64,000 nucleotides of DNA from Stigmatella erecta (GCF_900111745.1 NZ_FOIJ01000016.1:1-64000), one strand, 5' to 3'; positions 1-10,483 are shown, numbered from the stretch's first letter. Made by a program: numbers and translations. The notes: generated by a model not told the origin, from the letters alone.

Positions 1-353
1 TCCGTTGGGTTGGGGCCGGTCTTCTGCCCTCCCAGCGGCGCCTTGGTCATCGCTCCGTCCAGGCTCATCCACTTCCACTCAATGCCCCTCATCTGCTCAT
101 AGGCCACAAGCCCCAAGCGCCAGAACTCGCGGAACACTCCGGCCTCGGCCCATTCCCGGAACCTCCGGTAGGCCGAGGACGGGTGGCAGATTCCGGTGGC
201 CTTGAGCGCCTGCCACTGCATCCCCGTGCGTAACACCAAGAGGATGGCCTCCATGGCCTTTCTGTCGGGCACTCGCGGATTGTGACACCCCAGCGGATGC
301 TCGGGACGAGGGGGCAGCAGGGGCTCCAGCTTGGCCCACACCTTCTCCGGCAT
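1..353 (-). CDS. IS5-like transposase, N-terminal part (runs off the left edge)
   Basis: The reverse-strand ATG at 353 opens 117 codons that continue past the window edge. The protein begins MPEKVWAKLEPLLPP and goes on with RKAMEAILLVLRTGMQWQAL, the usual opening of IS5-like (ISL2/IS1031-type) DDE transposases. Near the edge it reaches SLDGAMTKAPLGG, where the Asp sits at the first position of the DDE catalytic triad. The remaining catalytic residues lie outside the window, so it cannot be said whether the element is intact or carries the programmed frameshift common in this group. It lies beside a truncated toxin relic, consistent with insertion or an IS-linked deletion. Longer frames overlapping it on the same strand do not encode transposase-like protein. 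Confidence 0.85.
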   Translation of the reverse strand, partial: MPEKVWAKLEPLLPPRPEHPLGCHNPRVPDRKAMEAILLVLRTGMQWQALKATGICHPSSAYRRFREWAEAGVFREFWRLGLVAYEQMRGIEWKWMSLDGAMTKAPLGGQKTGPNPT

Positions 354-396
354 CCTTCAACCATCGTCGTGCTTGGCTACTCCCATTCCACTTTTC

Positions 397-428
397 CCTC
401 CTACCTGGATAACCCCACAGGTAGGAGG
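397..428. terminator. Perfect 11-bp stem-loop flanked by T runs, upstream of the transposase
   Basis: The arms CCTCCTACCTG (397-407) and CAGGTAGGAGG (418-428) pair perfectly across a 10-nt loop. TTTT lies on both outer sides (392-395 and 429-432), so it could act as a terminator in either direction. It sits 44 bp upstream of the transposase start, between that gene and the toxin relic. A plausible role is to stop outside transcription from entering the insertion sequence, or it may lie at the element's end; both are inference. Confidence 0.5.
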
Positions 429-472
429 TTTTCTTCCCTACTGAGATAGTCTCTAAGGCTTGCCCCTGCTGA

Positions 473-628
473 ACGCGGGTGCCCAGCACCCGGATTTCGT
501 GCCACTCGCCTTCCTCATGCTCCATGCGCTTTACTACTCCTTGCAAGTCCTGTTTCGACGAATACTGGAAGACGGGCCAGTGGCCCACCGACATTGAAGG
601 GCAACCTTGCCTTGGAGGCCCACGGTGA
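473..628 (+). pseudogene. C-terminal relic of a Cys-rich lipoprotein toxin candidate
   Basis: The frame ending at TGA 626-628 is open only back to 473 (an in-frame TGA lies at 470-472) and has no start or signal peptide. Its end reads PCKSCFDEYWKTGQWPTDI then EGQPCLGGPR. This matches the C-terminus of the intact lipoprotein at 3414-3896 (CQSCWRLCERTGQWPAEA then NGKPCPGGDGQ): the same CxxC, TGQWP and G-x-PC-x-GG spacing. It overlaps the following gene by a GTGA, as the intact pair overlaps by ATGA. The family N-terminus is missing, and the IS5-like element begins a short distance upstream, so truncation by insertion or deletion is likely. Homology is recognisable only in about the last 30 codons. 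Confidence 0.7.
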
Positions 629-1125
629 GGCGTTCCCGGAAAGCGTGGTGGGACGAGATGGCGCAAGACAGGGACGCTCTCGTGCTCCTGCTGAACTACG
701 CCGAAGCGCCATTTGAGGTTACCGTGCTGGCGCACAAGGGCTTCGAGCGGAAATGCCTGCGCGGGGCGCGGACGCCTGCCGAACGGCTGCACATTCAACG
801 GCTCTCGGCCAAGGACATCCTTGTGGAAGCCTACGCCGGTGCCCAGCCCTGGAAGGATTTTGGCCCGCCCCTGCTGCGCCTGAAGCGGCTCGGGTTCCCA
901 GATATCCGGACTCACGTCCTGGCCGCCTGTCTCTATGTCCAGGCGCTGGCCCTGTTCCCGGAGCGCGCGCGAGACGCTTTCGCGCTCCTCGCGGGCGCAG
1001 AGCGCCGGATCCGGCGGATGCCCAAAACGAGCCATGGCCGTGAGCAGCTGCTCGACGGAATAACTGACGCGCGCCGCGTGGCGGAGCTGCAAGGGCTCCG
1101 CCCACTGCAGGTGGGCACGTCGTAG
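625..1125 (+). CDS. Candidate immunity protein, paralogue of the 2929-3417 product
   Basis: GTG 625 is preferred because it overlaps the stop of the toxin relic (GTGA) and gives VRRSRKAWWDEMA, aligning with MTRARKEWWASVA of the paralogue at 2929-3417. The 166-residue product has no signal peptide or membrane span and looks mostly helical. It shares RTPAERLHIQRLS, the W-x-x-FGP block, RLGF and a C-terminal DARRVAE/HARNVAE block with the paralogue. I know no named domain for it. From its position directly downstream of a lipoprotein-toxin relic, it is inferred to be a cytoplasmic immunity protein, kept after the toxin was lost. A gene keeping an open frame beside a dead partner fits continued protection against siblings that still carry the toxin. 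Confidence 0.7.
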   Translation: MRRSRKAWWDEMAQDRDALVLLLNYAEAPFEVTVLAHKGFERKCLRGARTPAERLHIQRLSAKDILVEAYAGAQPWKDFGPPLLRLKRLGFPDIRTHVLAACLYVQALALFPERARDAFALLAGAERRIRRMPKTSHGREQLLDGITDARRVAELQGLRPLQVGTS

Positions 1126-1141
1126 CGGGCTCTGGCTGTTC

Positions 1142-1444
1142 GTGAGACCTCCTCGGGCTATAACCAAGAGGTGGTCCGTTGAGGTGGAGAAAGAGCTGGA
1201 GCAGTTCTGTCAAGAGCCGCAACGGCTGAAGGCTGGGCGGCGCAGTGGCTCGTTGCCGTTCCCCGAAGCCCTGCGCGCCTTCGCGGTGCGCTACACCGAG
1301 CACATCGTGACAGCGGAAGGAACATTGACGGAAGCAGTACAGAAGCTGGGTGTATCTGGGCCGACGTTTTACCAGTGGCCAAAGAGAAGCCCCACAGGGC
1401 ACCGTCAATTATCAGAGGTGCTATCTTGTGTTCTTCGTTTTTGA
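1142..1444 (+). pseudogene. Transposase-accessory-like HTH fragment, truncated at the 3' end
   Basis: The GTG-initiated frame of 100 codons contains ALRAFAVRYTEHIV and LTEAVQKLGVSGPTFYQW. The second block resembles the helix-turn-helix of small transposase or IS66-type accessory proteins. The codons after about 1385 (KRSPTGHRQLSEVLSCVLRF) overlap the 3' end of the convergent gene at 1405-2907 in antisense and look like chance read-through. The natural end of this protein therefore appears to have been lost where the next gene's DNA begins. No inverted repeats or partner transposase were seen. The family assignment is tentative. Confidence 0.4.
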
Positions 1445-2907
1445 AAATCTAGTGCTGCCTCCTGAAGCGTCGAGTCACCCTTGGTCTCGATTATATTGAA
1501 TACATCCTTGGGGAGGACCAAATCGCCCGCGACGGGATGCTCCCACAAACCAAGACAGGCATGAACCAAATCGGGCCTACCAGATGCAAAAAGAATTTTG
1601 ACAACTGAAGCCCAATTGGTCTGAACTGAAAGCACATCAACCGGCGAGCTGATTATGTGTTTTTCAAAATCTTCAAGAAAATCCTTCAGAATACCTAGAC
1701 CCTGGCTCACTAGCTCTGATGCTTCTATAGAAGCCCCTCTTCCAGCTTCTAGTATGAAATGCGCACGCTCACGCTCAGTGAATTTAGCTATTTTTTCGGA
1801 AGAAAGCGCTTGAATATCCGCGATAGCTCTTGCCGAATCGAGTCGCCACCAAGAACCAACATCTTTGAGCGTTGCTTGAATGCGAGCGCGGTGCAACTCT
1901 GGCCAGTCGAGCTCAAGCGCCACTGAAAGCGAAATAGACAAAAGCTCAAGCGAGCTTGAAACAAGCGTCACCTCATCTGCGGTAAGAAGCCCTTTCTTTC
2001 TAAGAACAGACAACGTTCTTCTTGCAGAGCCTTCGTTAACTGAACTACGCAGCACCACCAAGACACGGCCGCGCGTCAACTCGTCGAACGCCCCATACAA
2101 ATCGGGATTATTCTCAAGCAGTGGAATGACCTCGCCCGATAGCAAGTCCGACTCAACCAAACGCTTTGTATAGCGAGCGACTAGTTTCTTCAGTTCTATT
2201 GATTGATCGGCTAGCCCGCCAAGAAATGCAATCATGTTTTTTCGTGCAACCCTCTCCGCCGGTTTTCTGGGACTCAAGGTTGCGTCCTTGCGCGCTTCTG
2301 ACAACGCTCTCAACTGCTCGATCACCGAAAGAATCAAGGCTGGATACGTGCCTTGATACAGACGGGACAACTCCGCCTTTATGATGGATTGATGGGTATG
2401 CGATTCAGGAAAGAAGGTTGCGAGCTGAACTCTATCCACCAACGCTTTGGCCTCAGTAATACCCAATTGGAGTGGCCGCGCCAAGATGAGATCTATCAAG
2501 GTGACAATACAACTGCGCGCCGTCTCCGCGTTGGGCTGAAATCCAGATGGATGGGCCGCAAGGTGCCTAGTCTCAAGCAGTGCCCGGAGTTGCTTCGCCT
2601 CTGAAGGAGTCAAAACATTCCCAGGCTTTTCGCAAAGATCTACCAAATCTCTTTCGAAAGCTCGCTGATCTTCAAATGCTTTTTCGACAGCCTCAAATCT
2701 GAGTTGAAGGTCCTTGTTTCCCGTGCCACTACTCAATAGTTCAGACACGCGGCGACGGAGATGATCCATGGCCGCTCCGAAAGCTGTTACGATTGCAGCG
2801 CGGTAAGCTTCCGCATGGTAGCAGCTCACCGCTTCCGCCATGTAGTCACGCGAATTCTCGTCTTCAATGGAGAGAAGCAGCTCTTCTAAATCCCTCAATC
2901 GCCCCAT
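1405..2907 (-). CDS. HEPN-like 500-residue protein of unknown function, candidate defence gene
   Basis: The product starts MGRLRDLEELLLSIEDENSR and has no signal peptide. Its first ~160 residues contain CYHAEAYRAAIVTAFGAAMDHL and, near residue 125, LLETRHLAAHPSGF. The latter is an Rx4H motif (R-HLAA-H) of the kind that forms the ribonuclease site of HEPN domains, in the context 'RHLxAHP' seen in several defence-associated proteins. The remainder is predominantly helical and unassigned. The gene is visibly richer in A/T and in AAA, GAA and ATT codons than its neighbours, indicating transfer. It lies between two convergent candidate immunity genes in an IS-marked island. It could be an anti-phage or abortive-infection RNase; that is inference from motif and context. 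Confidence 0.6.
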   Translation of the reverse strand: MGRLRDLEELLLSIEDENSRDYMAEAVSCYHAEAYRAAIVTAFGAAMDHLRRRVSELLSSGTGNKDLQLRFEAVEKAFEDQRAFERDLVDLCEKPGNVLTPSEAKQLRALLETRHLAAHPSGFQPNAETARSCIVTLIDLILARPLQLGITEAKALVDRVQLATFFPESHTHQSIIKAELSRLYQGTYPALILSVIEQLRALSEARKDATLSPRKPAERVARKNMIAFLGGLADQSIELKKLVARYTKRLVESDLLSGEVIPLLENNPDLYGAFDELTRGRVLVVLRSSVNEGSARRTLSVLRKKGLLTADEVTLVSSSLELLSISLSVALELDWPELHRARIQATLKDVGSWWRLDSARAIADIQALSSEKIAKFTERERAHFILEAGRGASIEASELVSQGLGILKDFLEDFEKHIISSPVDVLSVQTNWASVVKILFASGRPDLVHACLGLWEHPVAGDLVLPKDVFNIIETKGDSTLQEAALDFQKRRTQDSTSDN

Positions 2908-2928
2908 TTACTGTCTCCCCTGCATATA

Positions 2929-3417
2929 TTAACGCTCCCATTTGAGCCCGGCTGCCTCTGCGACGTTCCGGGCATGGACAATGCTCGCCATTCCCTCACG
3001 GCGTAGGTAGTGGCTCTTCCGGATGCGCTTGAGCGCCTGCTCCACTGAGGTCAATTCGGCGAATGCCCGTGGGGCTTTCTCAGGGAAGCCAGGCAGTGCT
3101 TGCACAAAGCAGCACGCCACCTCGATCCGGTGGGTCATATCCGCGAAGCCAAGCCGTTGACAACGGCGCAACAGCGGACCGAACTCGGCCCACTTGAGGC
3201 GCCGCGCGTAAGCCTCAGTGATCAGCACCGGCATCGAAAGCCGCTGGATGTGCAACCGTTCTGCGGGCGTTCTTGCCTCCCGCATGAGTTCCTTCTCTTG
3301 CGCGCGGATCGCCTGTTCGAAGTCACACCAAGGCATGTTCGCCTTGAGAAGCTTGATCAGGTGTTCATCGCGTCTCACCGCGACGCTCGCCCACCACTCT
3401 TTGCGCGCTCGCGTCAT
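2929..3417 (-). CDS. Candidate immunity protein for the upstream Cys-rich lipoprotein
   Basis: The ATG at 3417 overlaps the TGA of the upstream lipoprotein gene (ATGA), so the two are translationally coupled. The 162-residue product begins MTRARKEWWASVAVRRDEHL and lacks export signals. It carries ARTPAERLHIQRLS, KWAEFGPLLRRCQRLGF and a C-terminal HARNVAEAAG block, all also present in the product of 625-1125. Pairing with a secreted lipoprotein of polymorphic-toxin appearance suggests an immunity role, as in the myxobacterial SitA/SitI cassettes. I do not recognise a named domain, and the toxin-immunity reading rests on gene order and the paralogous second copy. Confidence 0.65.
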   Translation of the reverse strand: MTRARKEWWASVAVRRDEHLIKLLKANMPWCDFEQAIRAQEKELMREARTPAERLHIQRLSMPVLITEAYARRLKWAEFGPLLRRCQRLGFADMTHRIEVACCFVQALPGFPEKAPRAFAELTSVEQALKRIRKSHYLRREGMASIVHARNVAEAAGLKWER

Positions 3418-3896
3418 TGACCATCACCTCCTGGGCAAGGCTTCCCGTTCGCCTCCGCTGGCCACTGGCCCGTACGCTCGCACAACCGCCAGCATGACTG
3501 ACACTGACGCTCTCCATACACGCGCCATTGCGCATCCCCCTGCACGAAGTCGCTACAGCGCACGTAGTAGTCAAGGCAACGCTTCCGCCACTCCTCCCGT
3601 TCTTCAGGGGTTGGCTCGGGCGGAATGAACGGCTTGGGCCTTCGTTCGGGCTTGGGTTGGTTTTTCGGGCTGGGTTGATTTTTGGGCTGCATCTTGGGGC
3701 CAGCCATGCCCGTGCAGCGCTCCCAAGCTCCGGGGTGCTCCTTGAGGCAGCACGTCTCGGTGTCGTCGCCCGGTTGGCACCCCATCCCGTTCATGTAGCA
3801 CCCTGTCTCCAAGAGCAGGCCAGGGAGCAGCCAAAGCGCGCAACACACTACCCTGCGCGCGAACACGCCCGGCCGTCTCATGAAACGTCCCCACAT
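3414..3896 (-). CDS. Cys-rich lipoprotein, candidate kin-discrimination toxin
   Basis: ATG 3896 is supported by AAGGGAAG just upstream. Residues 1-32 form a signal peptide (MRRPGVFARRVVCCALWLL) ending in a lipobox-like LLETGC. A short Cys-containing stretch and a Pro/Lys/Gln linker (PKNQPSPKNQPKPERRPKP) follow. The C-terminal ~55 residues are Cys-rich: RKRCLDYYVRCSDF, then CQSCWRLCERTGQWP, then GKPCPGG. This layout of lipid anchor, linker and compact C-terminal domain fits toxins passed between myxobacterial cells by outer-membrane exchange, with the coupled downstream gene as immunity. Another possibility is a plain surface lipoprotein. A truncated homologue lies at 473-628. Confidence 0.65.
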   Translation of the reverse strand: MWGRFMRRPGVFARRVVCCALWLLPGLLLETGCYMNGMGCQPGDDTETCCLKEHPGAWERCTGMAGPKMQPKNQPSPKNQPKPERRPKPFIPPEPTPEEREEWRKRCLDYYVRCSDFVQGDAQWRVYGERQCQSCWRLCERTGQWPAEANGKPCPGGDGQ

Positions 3897-3936
3897 ACTT
3901 CCCTTTCGCGCGTTGCCGCTCCTCCCAAAACAGGCC

Positions 3937-5088
3937 CTACTCCCGGTCGAGGGCGTCCAGCACCGTCCGGGCTTCCGCGTCCTCGCGCTGGTGCTCTTCC
4001 ACGCGCGGCACCTCTTCCCAGCGGATCCACCCAGCCTTGGCCGCGTGCCGGGCCGCCGTCACCGTGTCGTCCACCACCATCATCTGGCTGCCCGCCTGGC
4101 GCACCTGCTCCGCGATGCGCGCCAGCTCCACCGCCCGCTTCTCCTTCGACGGCACGTTGCGGATGTACACGCACTTCACCCGCCCCGGGTACTCGCGAAC
4201 GATGGTCCGGTAGTGCTCCGCGTCCTCCTGCCCACTGTCCCCAATCAGGATGAAGGGCAGGTGCTCCAGCGTGCCCATCACCCCGCGGATCTTGTCCAGC
4301 TTGTGCCCATGTCCGCCCCCGGGCGCGAACCCGTGGCGCGACAGCCCCCAGTCCCGCAGCAGCAGCGGGCCCGCCGGAATCCGGTGCAGCGACAGGAACT
4401 CGTCCAGGTGCTCGTACAGGTTCCACGGGCTGCTGGAGACATAGAAGATGGGGTTCGTCTCCTGCCCCTGACTGCCATCGTGCAGCGCCTTGTAGAAGGC
4501 ATCCACGCCCTCGAAGGGCAGCCGCGTGCGGTGCTCCGTCAGGAACAGCGTCCACGCCCGCTTCACCGGGTTGGTGACTCCCGTGACGATGACCGTGTCG
4601 TCGATGTCGCTGATGACGCCCAGCTCCGCCTCGGCCCCCGCCACCAGCACCGGCGCGGACACCGTGGGTACCCCTTCCGGCTCCGGCGCGAGCAGCTCCA
4701 GCTTCACGAAGTTCCACCCCGGGAGCACCCCCGCCGGGGGCTCTACCCACAGCGTGAGGAAGCCCTCCTCGTCCGTGGTGCCCTCCCAGCGCTTCTCCTC
4801 CCAGTGCACCGCCACCCGCGCCCCGCCCAGCTCCCGCGTCGCATACCGCTGGTACGAGGCGATGGCGCTGCCCACCAGCGTGCGCCGCAGGTGCGCGGGC
4901 CGCACGTCCCGGTCCTCCAGCACCCGCGCCTGGATGAGCACCCGCTCCGGGGAGCCATACCCCCGGTAGGGCAGAATGCGCGGAGGCCGCGCCCACTTCA
5001 GCTGGCGCCGGACCCGGCGGCTCCATGCGTCCCACGTGGCGTCGGCTCGAACGGCGAACTCGAAGAAGGAGGACTTGAAGGCAGGCAT
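3937..5088 (-). CDS. App1-type phosphatase domain protein (DUF2183)
   Basis: The start is placed at ATG 5088 (MPAFKSSFFEFAVRAD); the open frame continues upstream but that part is not protein-like. The 383-residue product has an N-terminal beta-rich half (PYRGYGSPERVLIQARVLED, LPGWNFVKLELL). The C-terminal half carries ISDIDDTVIVTGV (the HAD-type DxDxT nucleophile motif), YVSSSPWNLYEHL and FILIGDSGQEDAEHY. This is the signature of the DUF2183/App1 family, named after yeast phosphatidate phosphatase App1. No signal peptide is seen, so it is probably cytoplasmic. Phosphatidate as substrate is inferred from the family name only. It is divergent from the sensor kinase at 5348. Confidence 0.85.
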   Translation of the reverse strand: MPAFKSSFFEFAVRADATWDAWSRRVRRQLKWARPPRILPYRGYGSPERVLIQARVLEDRDVRPAHLRRTLVGSAIASYQRYATRELGGARVAVHWEEKRWEGTTDEEGFLTLWVEPPAGVLPGWNFVKLELLAPEPEGVPTVSAPVLVAGAEAELGVISDIDDTVIVTGVTNPVKRAWTLFLTEHRTRLPFEGVDAFYKALHDGSQGQETNPIFYVSSSPWNLYEHLDEFLSLHRIPAGPLLLRDWGLSRHGFAPGGGHGHKLDKIRGVMGTLEHLPFILIGDSGQEDAEHYRTIVREYPGRVKCVYIRNVPSKEKRAVELARIAEQVRQAGSQMMVVDDTVTAARHAAKAGWIRWEEVPRVEEHQREDAEARTVLDALDRE

Positions 5089-5255
5089 GGTCGAGGGGCC
5101 TCTAGTGTACCTTGGCCTTTCCCGCAGCCCTCCATTGTCTTCGGCCCGAAGTCCCACCCCGGTTTTCCTCGCTTCATGAGAAATATGGGGTTCCCTCCTA
5201 CCCCGCTTCGCGAGTACCTTGTCTGGAGACGTCACCTGGCGAACGTCTGCACCTG

Positions 5256-5283
5256 CCGCGAAGGCCCTGAGCGGCCTTCGCGG
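5256..5283. repeat. Perfect 11-bp inverted repeat in the leader of the sensor kinase
   Basis: CCGCGAAGGCC (5256-5266) and GGCCTTCGCGG (5273-5283) are perfect reverse complements across a 6-nt spacer, giving a very stable hairpin. No T tract follows, so it is not a classical intrinsic terminator. It lies in the 259-bp divergent region, 65 bp upstream of the kinase start, and could be an operator or a leader hairpin. A longer kinase frame would translate through it, which supports the start at 5348. Confidence 0.6.
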
Positions 5284-7448
5284 GGCGCGCACTCCTCCCG
5301 GGAAAGCGTCACACACCGGACCGTTTCCACCGGGGGGGGACACAGGAATGATTCACCGCCAGGAGTTCGATCTCCGTCCGTTGGAGCACCGTGTGCCCAC
5401 CGAACCCGTCACGGCGAGCCGCAAGGCCCCTTCCCCTCCCCGCCCGCTGAACGAGCGGCTCCGGATGGAGCGCCTGCGCAGCTACGGCATCCTCGACACG
5501 TCCCCCGAGCCGCCCTTCGATGACCTCGCCCGCCTGGCGGCCCTGCTGTGCGGCGCGCCCATCGCCTTCATCTCGCTGACGGACGAGACGCGCCAGTGGT
5601 TCAAGGCCTGCCTGGGCGCGAGCGGTGCCCAGGAAGTCCCCCGCGACGAATCCTTCTGCACCCACGCCATCCTGCAGACCCAGCCCTTCGTGATTCCGGA
5701 CGCCTTGCTCGACGCGCGCTTCCGGGACAACCCCAACGTCACGGGCGGGCTGCGCATCCGCTTCTACGCGGCGGCGCCGCTGCTCACCGAGGACGGGTTC
5801 GCGCTCGGCACGCTGTGCGTCCTCGACCCCGAGCCGCGCGAGTTCTCCGCGCAGCAGGGCCGGGCCCTGGAAGCCCTGGCCCGGCAGGTGGTCAGCCAGC
5901 TGGAGCTGCGGCGCATGAACCTCCACCAGCAGCGGCTCATCCAGGAGCTGCGCACCACCAACGAGCGGCTGGAGATGATTCAGCACGCCACCAACGACAT
6001 CATCTGGGACTGGGATGTGGTGACGGGCCGGGTGGTCTGGAACTCCCGCATCACCGAGGTGCTCGGCTACCCCCTGGAGCAGGTGGGGGAGCAGTCCAAT
6101 TGGTGGTACCGCCACATCCACCCGGATGACCAGGAGCGCCTGGCCCAGAGCTTCCAGCGGGCCCTGGCCGAGGGCGCCTCGAAGTGGACGGCGGAGTACA
6201 GCCTGCGCCGCGCCAACGGCACCTGGGCCCGCGTGCTGGACCGCAGCACCATCCAGCGCGACGCGGCCGGCAAGCCCGTGCGCATCTATGGGGCGGTGGT
6301 GGACCTGAGCGAGCGCGAGGAGATGCGCACCCGGCTGGCGCTGGCCGACCGCATGGCCTCGGTGGGCACGCTCGCGGCGGGCGTGGCGCACGAAATCAAC
6401 AACCCCCTGGCCTACGTCATCGCCAACCTGGACTTCACCCTCCAGGAGGTGAACCCCGCGGGCGCCCCGGGCGCCACCCCCGTGGCCGAGCTGTGCGAGG
6501 CGCTCCAGGAGGCCCGGGAAGGCGCCGAGCGCATGCGCCTCATCGTCCGGGACCTGAAGATGTTCAGCCGGCCCGATGACGAGCGCCTGGAGCGGGTGGA
6601 CCTCTGCCATGCCATCGACTCGGCGGCGACGATGGCCTGGAACGAGATCCGCCACCGGGCGCGCCTGGTGAAGGACTACCAGCCCGTGCCCTCGCTGTAC
6701 GCGAACGAGGCCCGGCTGGGCCAGGTGTTCCTCAACCTGCTGGTGAACGCCGCGCACGCCATCCCCGAGGGGGCCGCGGACCGCAACGAGATTCACGTCT
6801 CCACGCGGCTGGATGCCGCGGGCCGCATCGTCGCCGAGGTGCGCGACACGGGCAGCGGGATTCCCGTGGAGATCCGCTCGCGCATCCTCGAGCCGTTCTT
6901 CACCACCAAGCCCACGGGCGTGGGCACGGGCCTCGGGCTGTCCATCTGCCACGGCATCGTCAGCAGCCTGCGCGGCGAGCTTCAGTTCGAGAGCGAGGTG
7001 GGCCGGGGCTCGGTGTTCCGCGTGGTGTTCCCCGTCCCGGCGCCGCGGGACACGGAGGACGCCCCCCGGGAGCCCACGCCCCAGGCCCCCCGCCGCGGCC
7101 ACATCCTGGTGGTGGACGACGAGCCCCTGGTGCTCAGCGCCCTGAAGCGCACGCTCTGCGAGGAGCACGACGTCACCGTCTTCTCCCGGGCGCGGGCGGC
7201 GCTGGAGTGGCTGGAGCAGGGCCTGCCGTGGGACCTCATCCTCTGTGACTTGATGATGCCGGAGATGACGGGAATGGACTTCCACGAGGAGCTGAGCCGG
7301 CGGATGCCCGAGCGGGCCGGCCAGGTCCTCTTCGTCACCGGGGGGGCGTTCACCGCCCGGGCCCGGGAGTTCCTCGGACGGGTGCCGAACCCGCGCACCG
7401 AGAAGCCCTTCGAGGCGCGGGCGCTGCGCGAGCTGGTGAACGCCCGGC

Positions 7449-9347
<1,899 letters not shown>

Positions 9348-9364
9348 TGCCAGGCTCCTCTGCC

Positions 9365-10450
9365 TCAGGCGAAGCGGATGATGTGCTTGATGCCGCCGGA
9401 CTTGCCGGTCACCACCTTCTGGAAGTCCTCGGGCGGATGGCGCTCGGTGAGAATCGCCTCCAGCTGCCCCGGCCAGCGCTCCTGGAAGCGCGCCAGGTCC
9501 TCCAGGGCGGCCTGGAAGTCCGCCTCCGAGGCATTCACCGTGCCCAGCACCAGCTGGTTCTTCAACACCAGCTGCTTGAGCAGCGCCGCGCCGTCCAGCT
9601 CCAGCGGCTCCTTCTTCCCGGGCACCCCGGTGAAGATGAACACCCCGTTGGGCCCGAGCACCTGAAGCACCTCGAAGCCCGCCTTCGCGGAGCCCGAGGC
9701 CTCGTACACCACGTCCACCGGGCCCGCGCGCCCGGTGAGCGCCTCCGCCCCCACCTCCTTCGAGGAGAGGTAGGGCGCCCCCACCGCCTCGGCCACCGCC
9801 GCCTTGGCGTTGGGCTTGGGCGAGCGCGAGTACACCGTGGTGTCATGGCCGGCGCGCTTCAAGGCCATGGCCCCCAGGAGCCCCACGGGCCCGGCGCCCA
9901 GCACGACCGCGTGCCCCGGCTGCTTCTTCCACGGCAGCCGCCGCTTGAGCACCTCCAGCTCCCGCAGCGCCTTCTCCGCGATGGTGAGGGGCTCGGTGAG
10001 CACCGCCACCCCGCGCAGCGCGGCGGGCACCCGGTGCAGGTAGGCCTCCTCCTCCACGAAGAACTCCGCGCAGAAGCCATGGGCCTTCTGGATGCCGCGC
10101 TCCCGGTAGTCTCCCGTCACGCAGAAGTCCGGGTTCCCGCTGCGGCACGCGGCGCAGGCCTCGTGGGGGCAGGGCCGCCGCACGCGCGGGACGACCAGGT
10201 CCCCCACCTTCAGGCCCTTCACCTGCGCGCCCACCTGCACCACCTCGCCCAGCGCCTCGTGGCCCAGGATGAGGTGGTCCTCCCCCTCCGGGGGGGCGCC
10301 GTGCTGGAACTCGGCGATCTCCTGATCCGTGCCGCACACGCCTATCTCCAGCGTGCGCACCCGCACCCCGGTGGCGGAGCTCAGCCGGGGCTCCGGCACG
10401 TCGATGACGCGCACCTCGCGGGACTTCGGAAAAACGGCGACAGCCTTCAT
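9365..10450 (-). CDS. Glucose 1-dehydrogenase-like zinc MDR dehydrogenase
   Basis: ATG 10450 gives [20 protein letters not shown]; a GTG nine bases upstream is an alternative. The 361-residue product has the catalytic-zinc region [14 protein letters not shown] with [11 protein letters not shown], a structural-zinc cluster ([17 protein letters not shown]) and a Rossmann motif [19 protein letters not shown]. The GTDQEI and [14 protein letters not shown] blocks fit the glucose dehydrogenase subgroup of medium-chain dehydrogenases, which oxidises glucose to gluconolactone with NAD(P)+. It is the first gene of a likely two-gene operon with the GH15 enzyme. Confidence 0.85.
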   Translation of the reverse strand: MKAVAVFPKSREVRVIDVPEPRLSSATGVRVRTLEIGVCGTDQEIAEFQHGAPPEGEDHLILGHEALGEVVQVGAQVKGLKVGDLVVPRVRRPCPHEACAACRSGNPDFCVTGDYRERGIQKAHGFCAEFFVEEEAYLHRVPAALRGVAVLTEPLTIAEKALRELEVLKRRLPWKKQPGHAVVLGAGPVGLLGAMALKRAGHDTTVYSRSPKPNAKAAVAEAVGAPYLSSKEVGAEALTGRAGPVDVVYEASGSAKAGFEVLQVLGPNGVFIFTGVPGKKEPLELDGAALLKQLVLKNQLVLGTVNASEADFQAALEDLARFQERWPGQLEAILTERHPPEDFQKVVTGKSGGIKHIIRFA

Positions 10451-10483
10451 GCGGTGCACCCTCCAGGAGAAACGGCGCTCTCT

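Noticed and set aside
97-1167. Reverse-strand frame with protein-like VGHWPVFQYSSKQDLQ
   Set aside because: It spans a transposase, a relic and a gene all defined better in other frames. The + strand reading is supported by homology to the 3.4 kb cassette and by the stop/start overlap.
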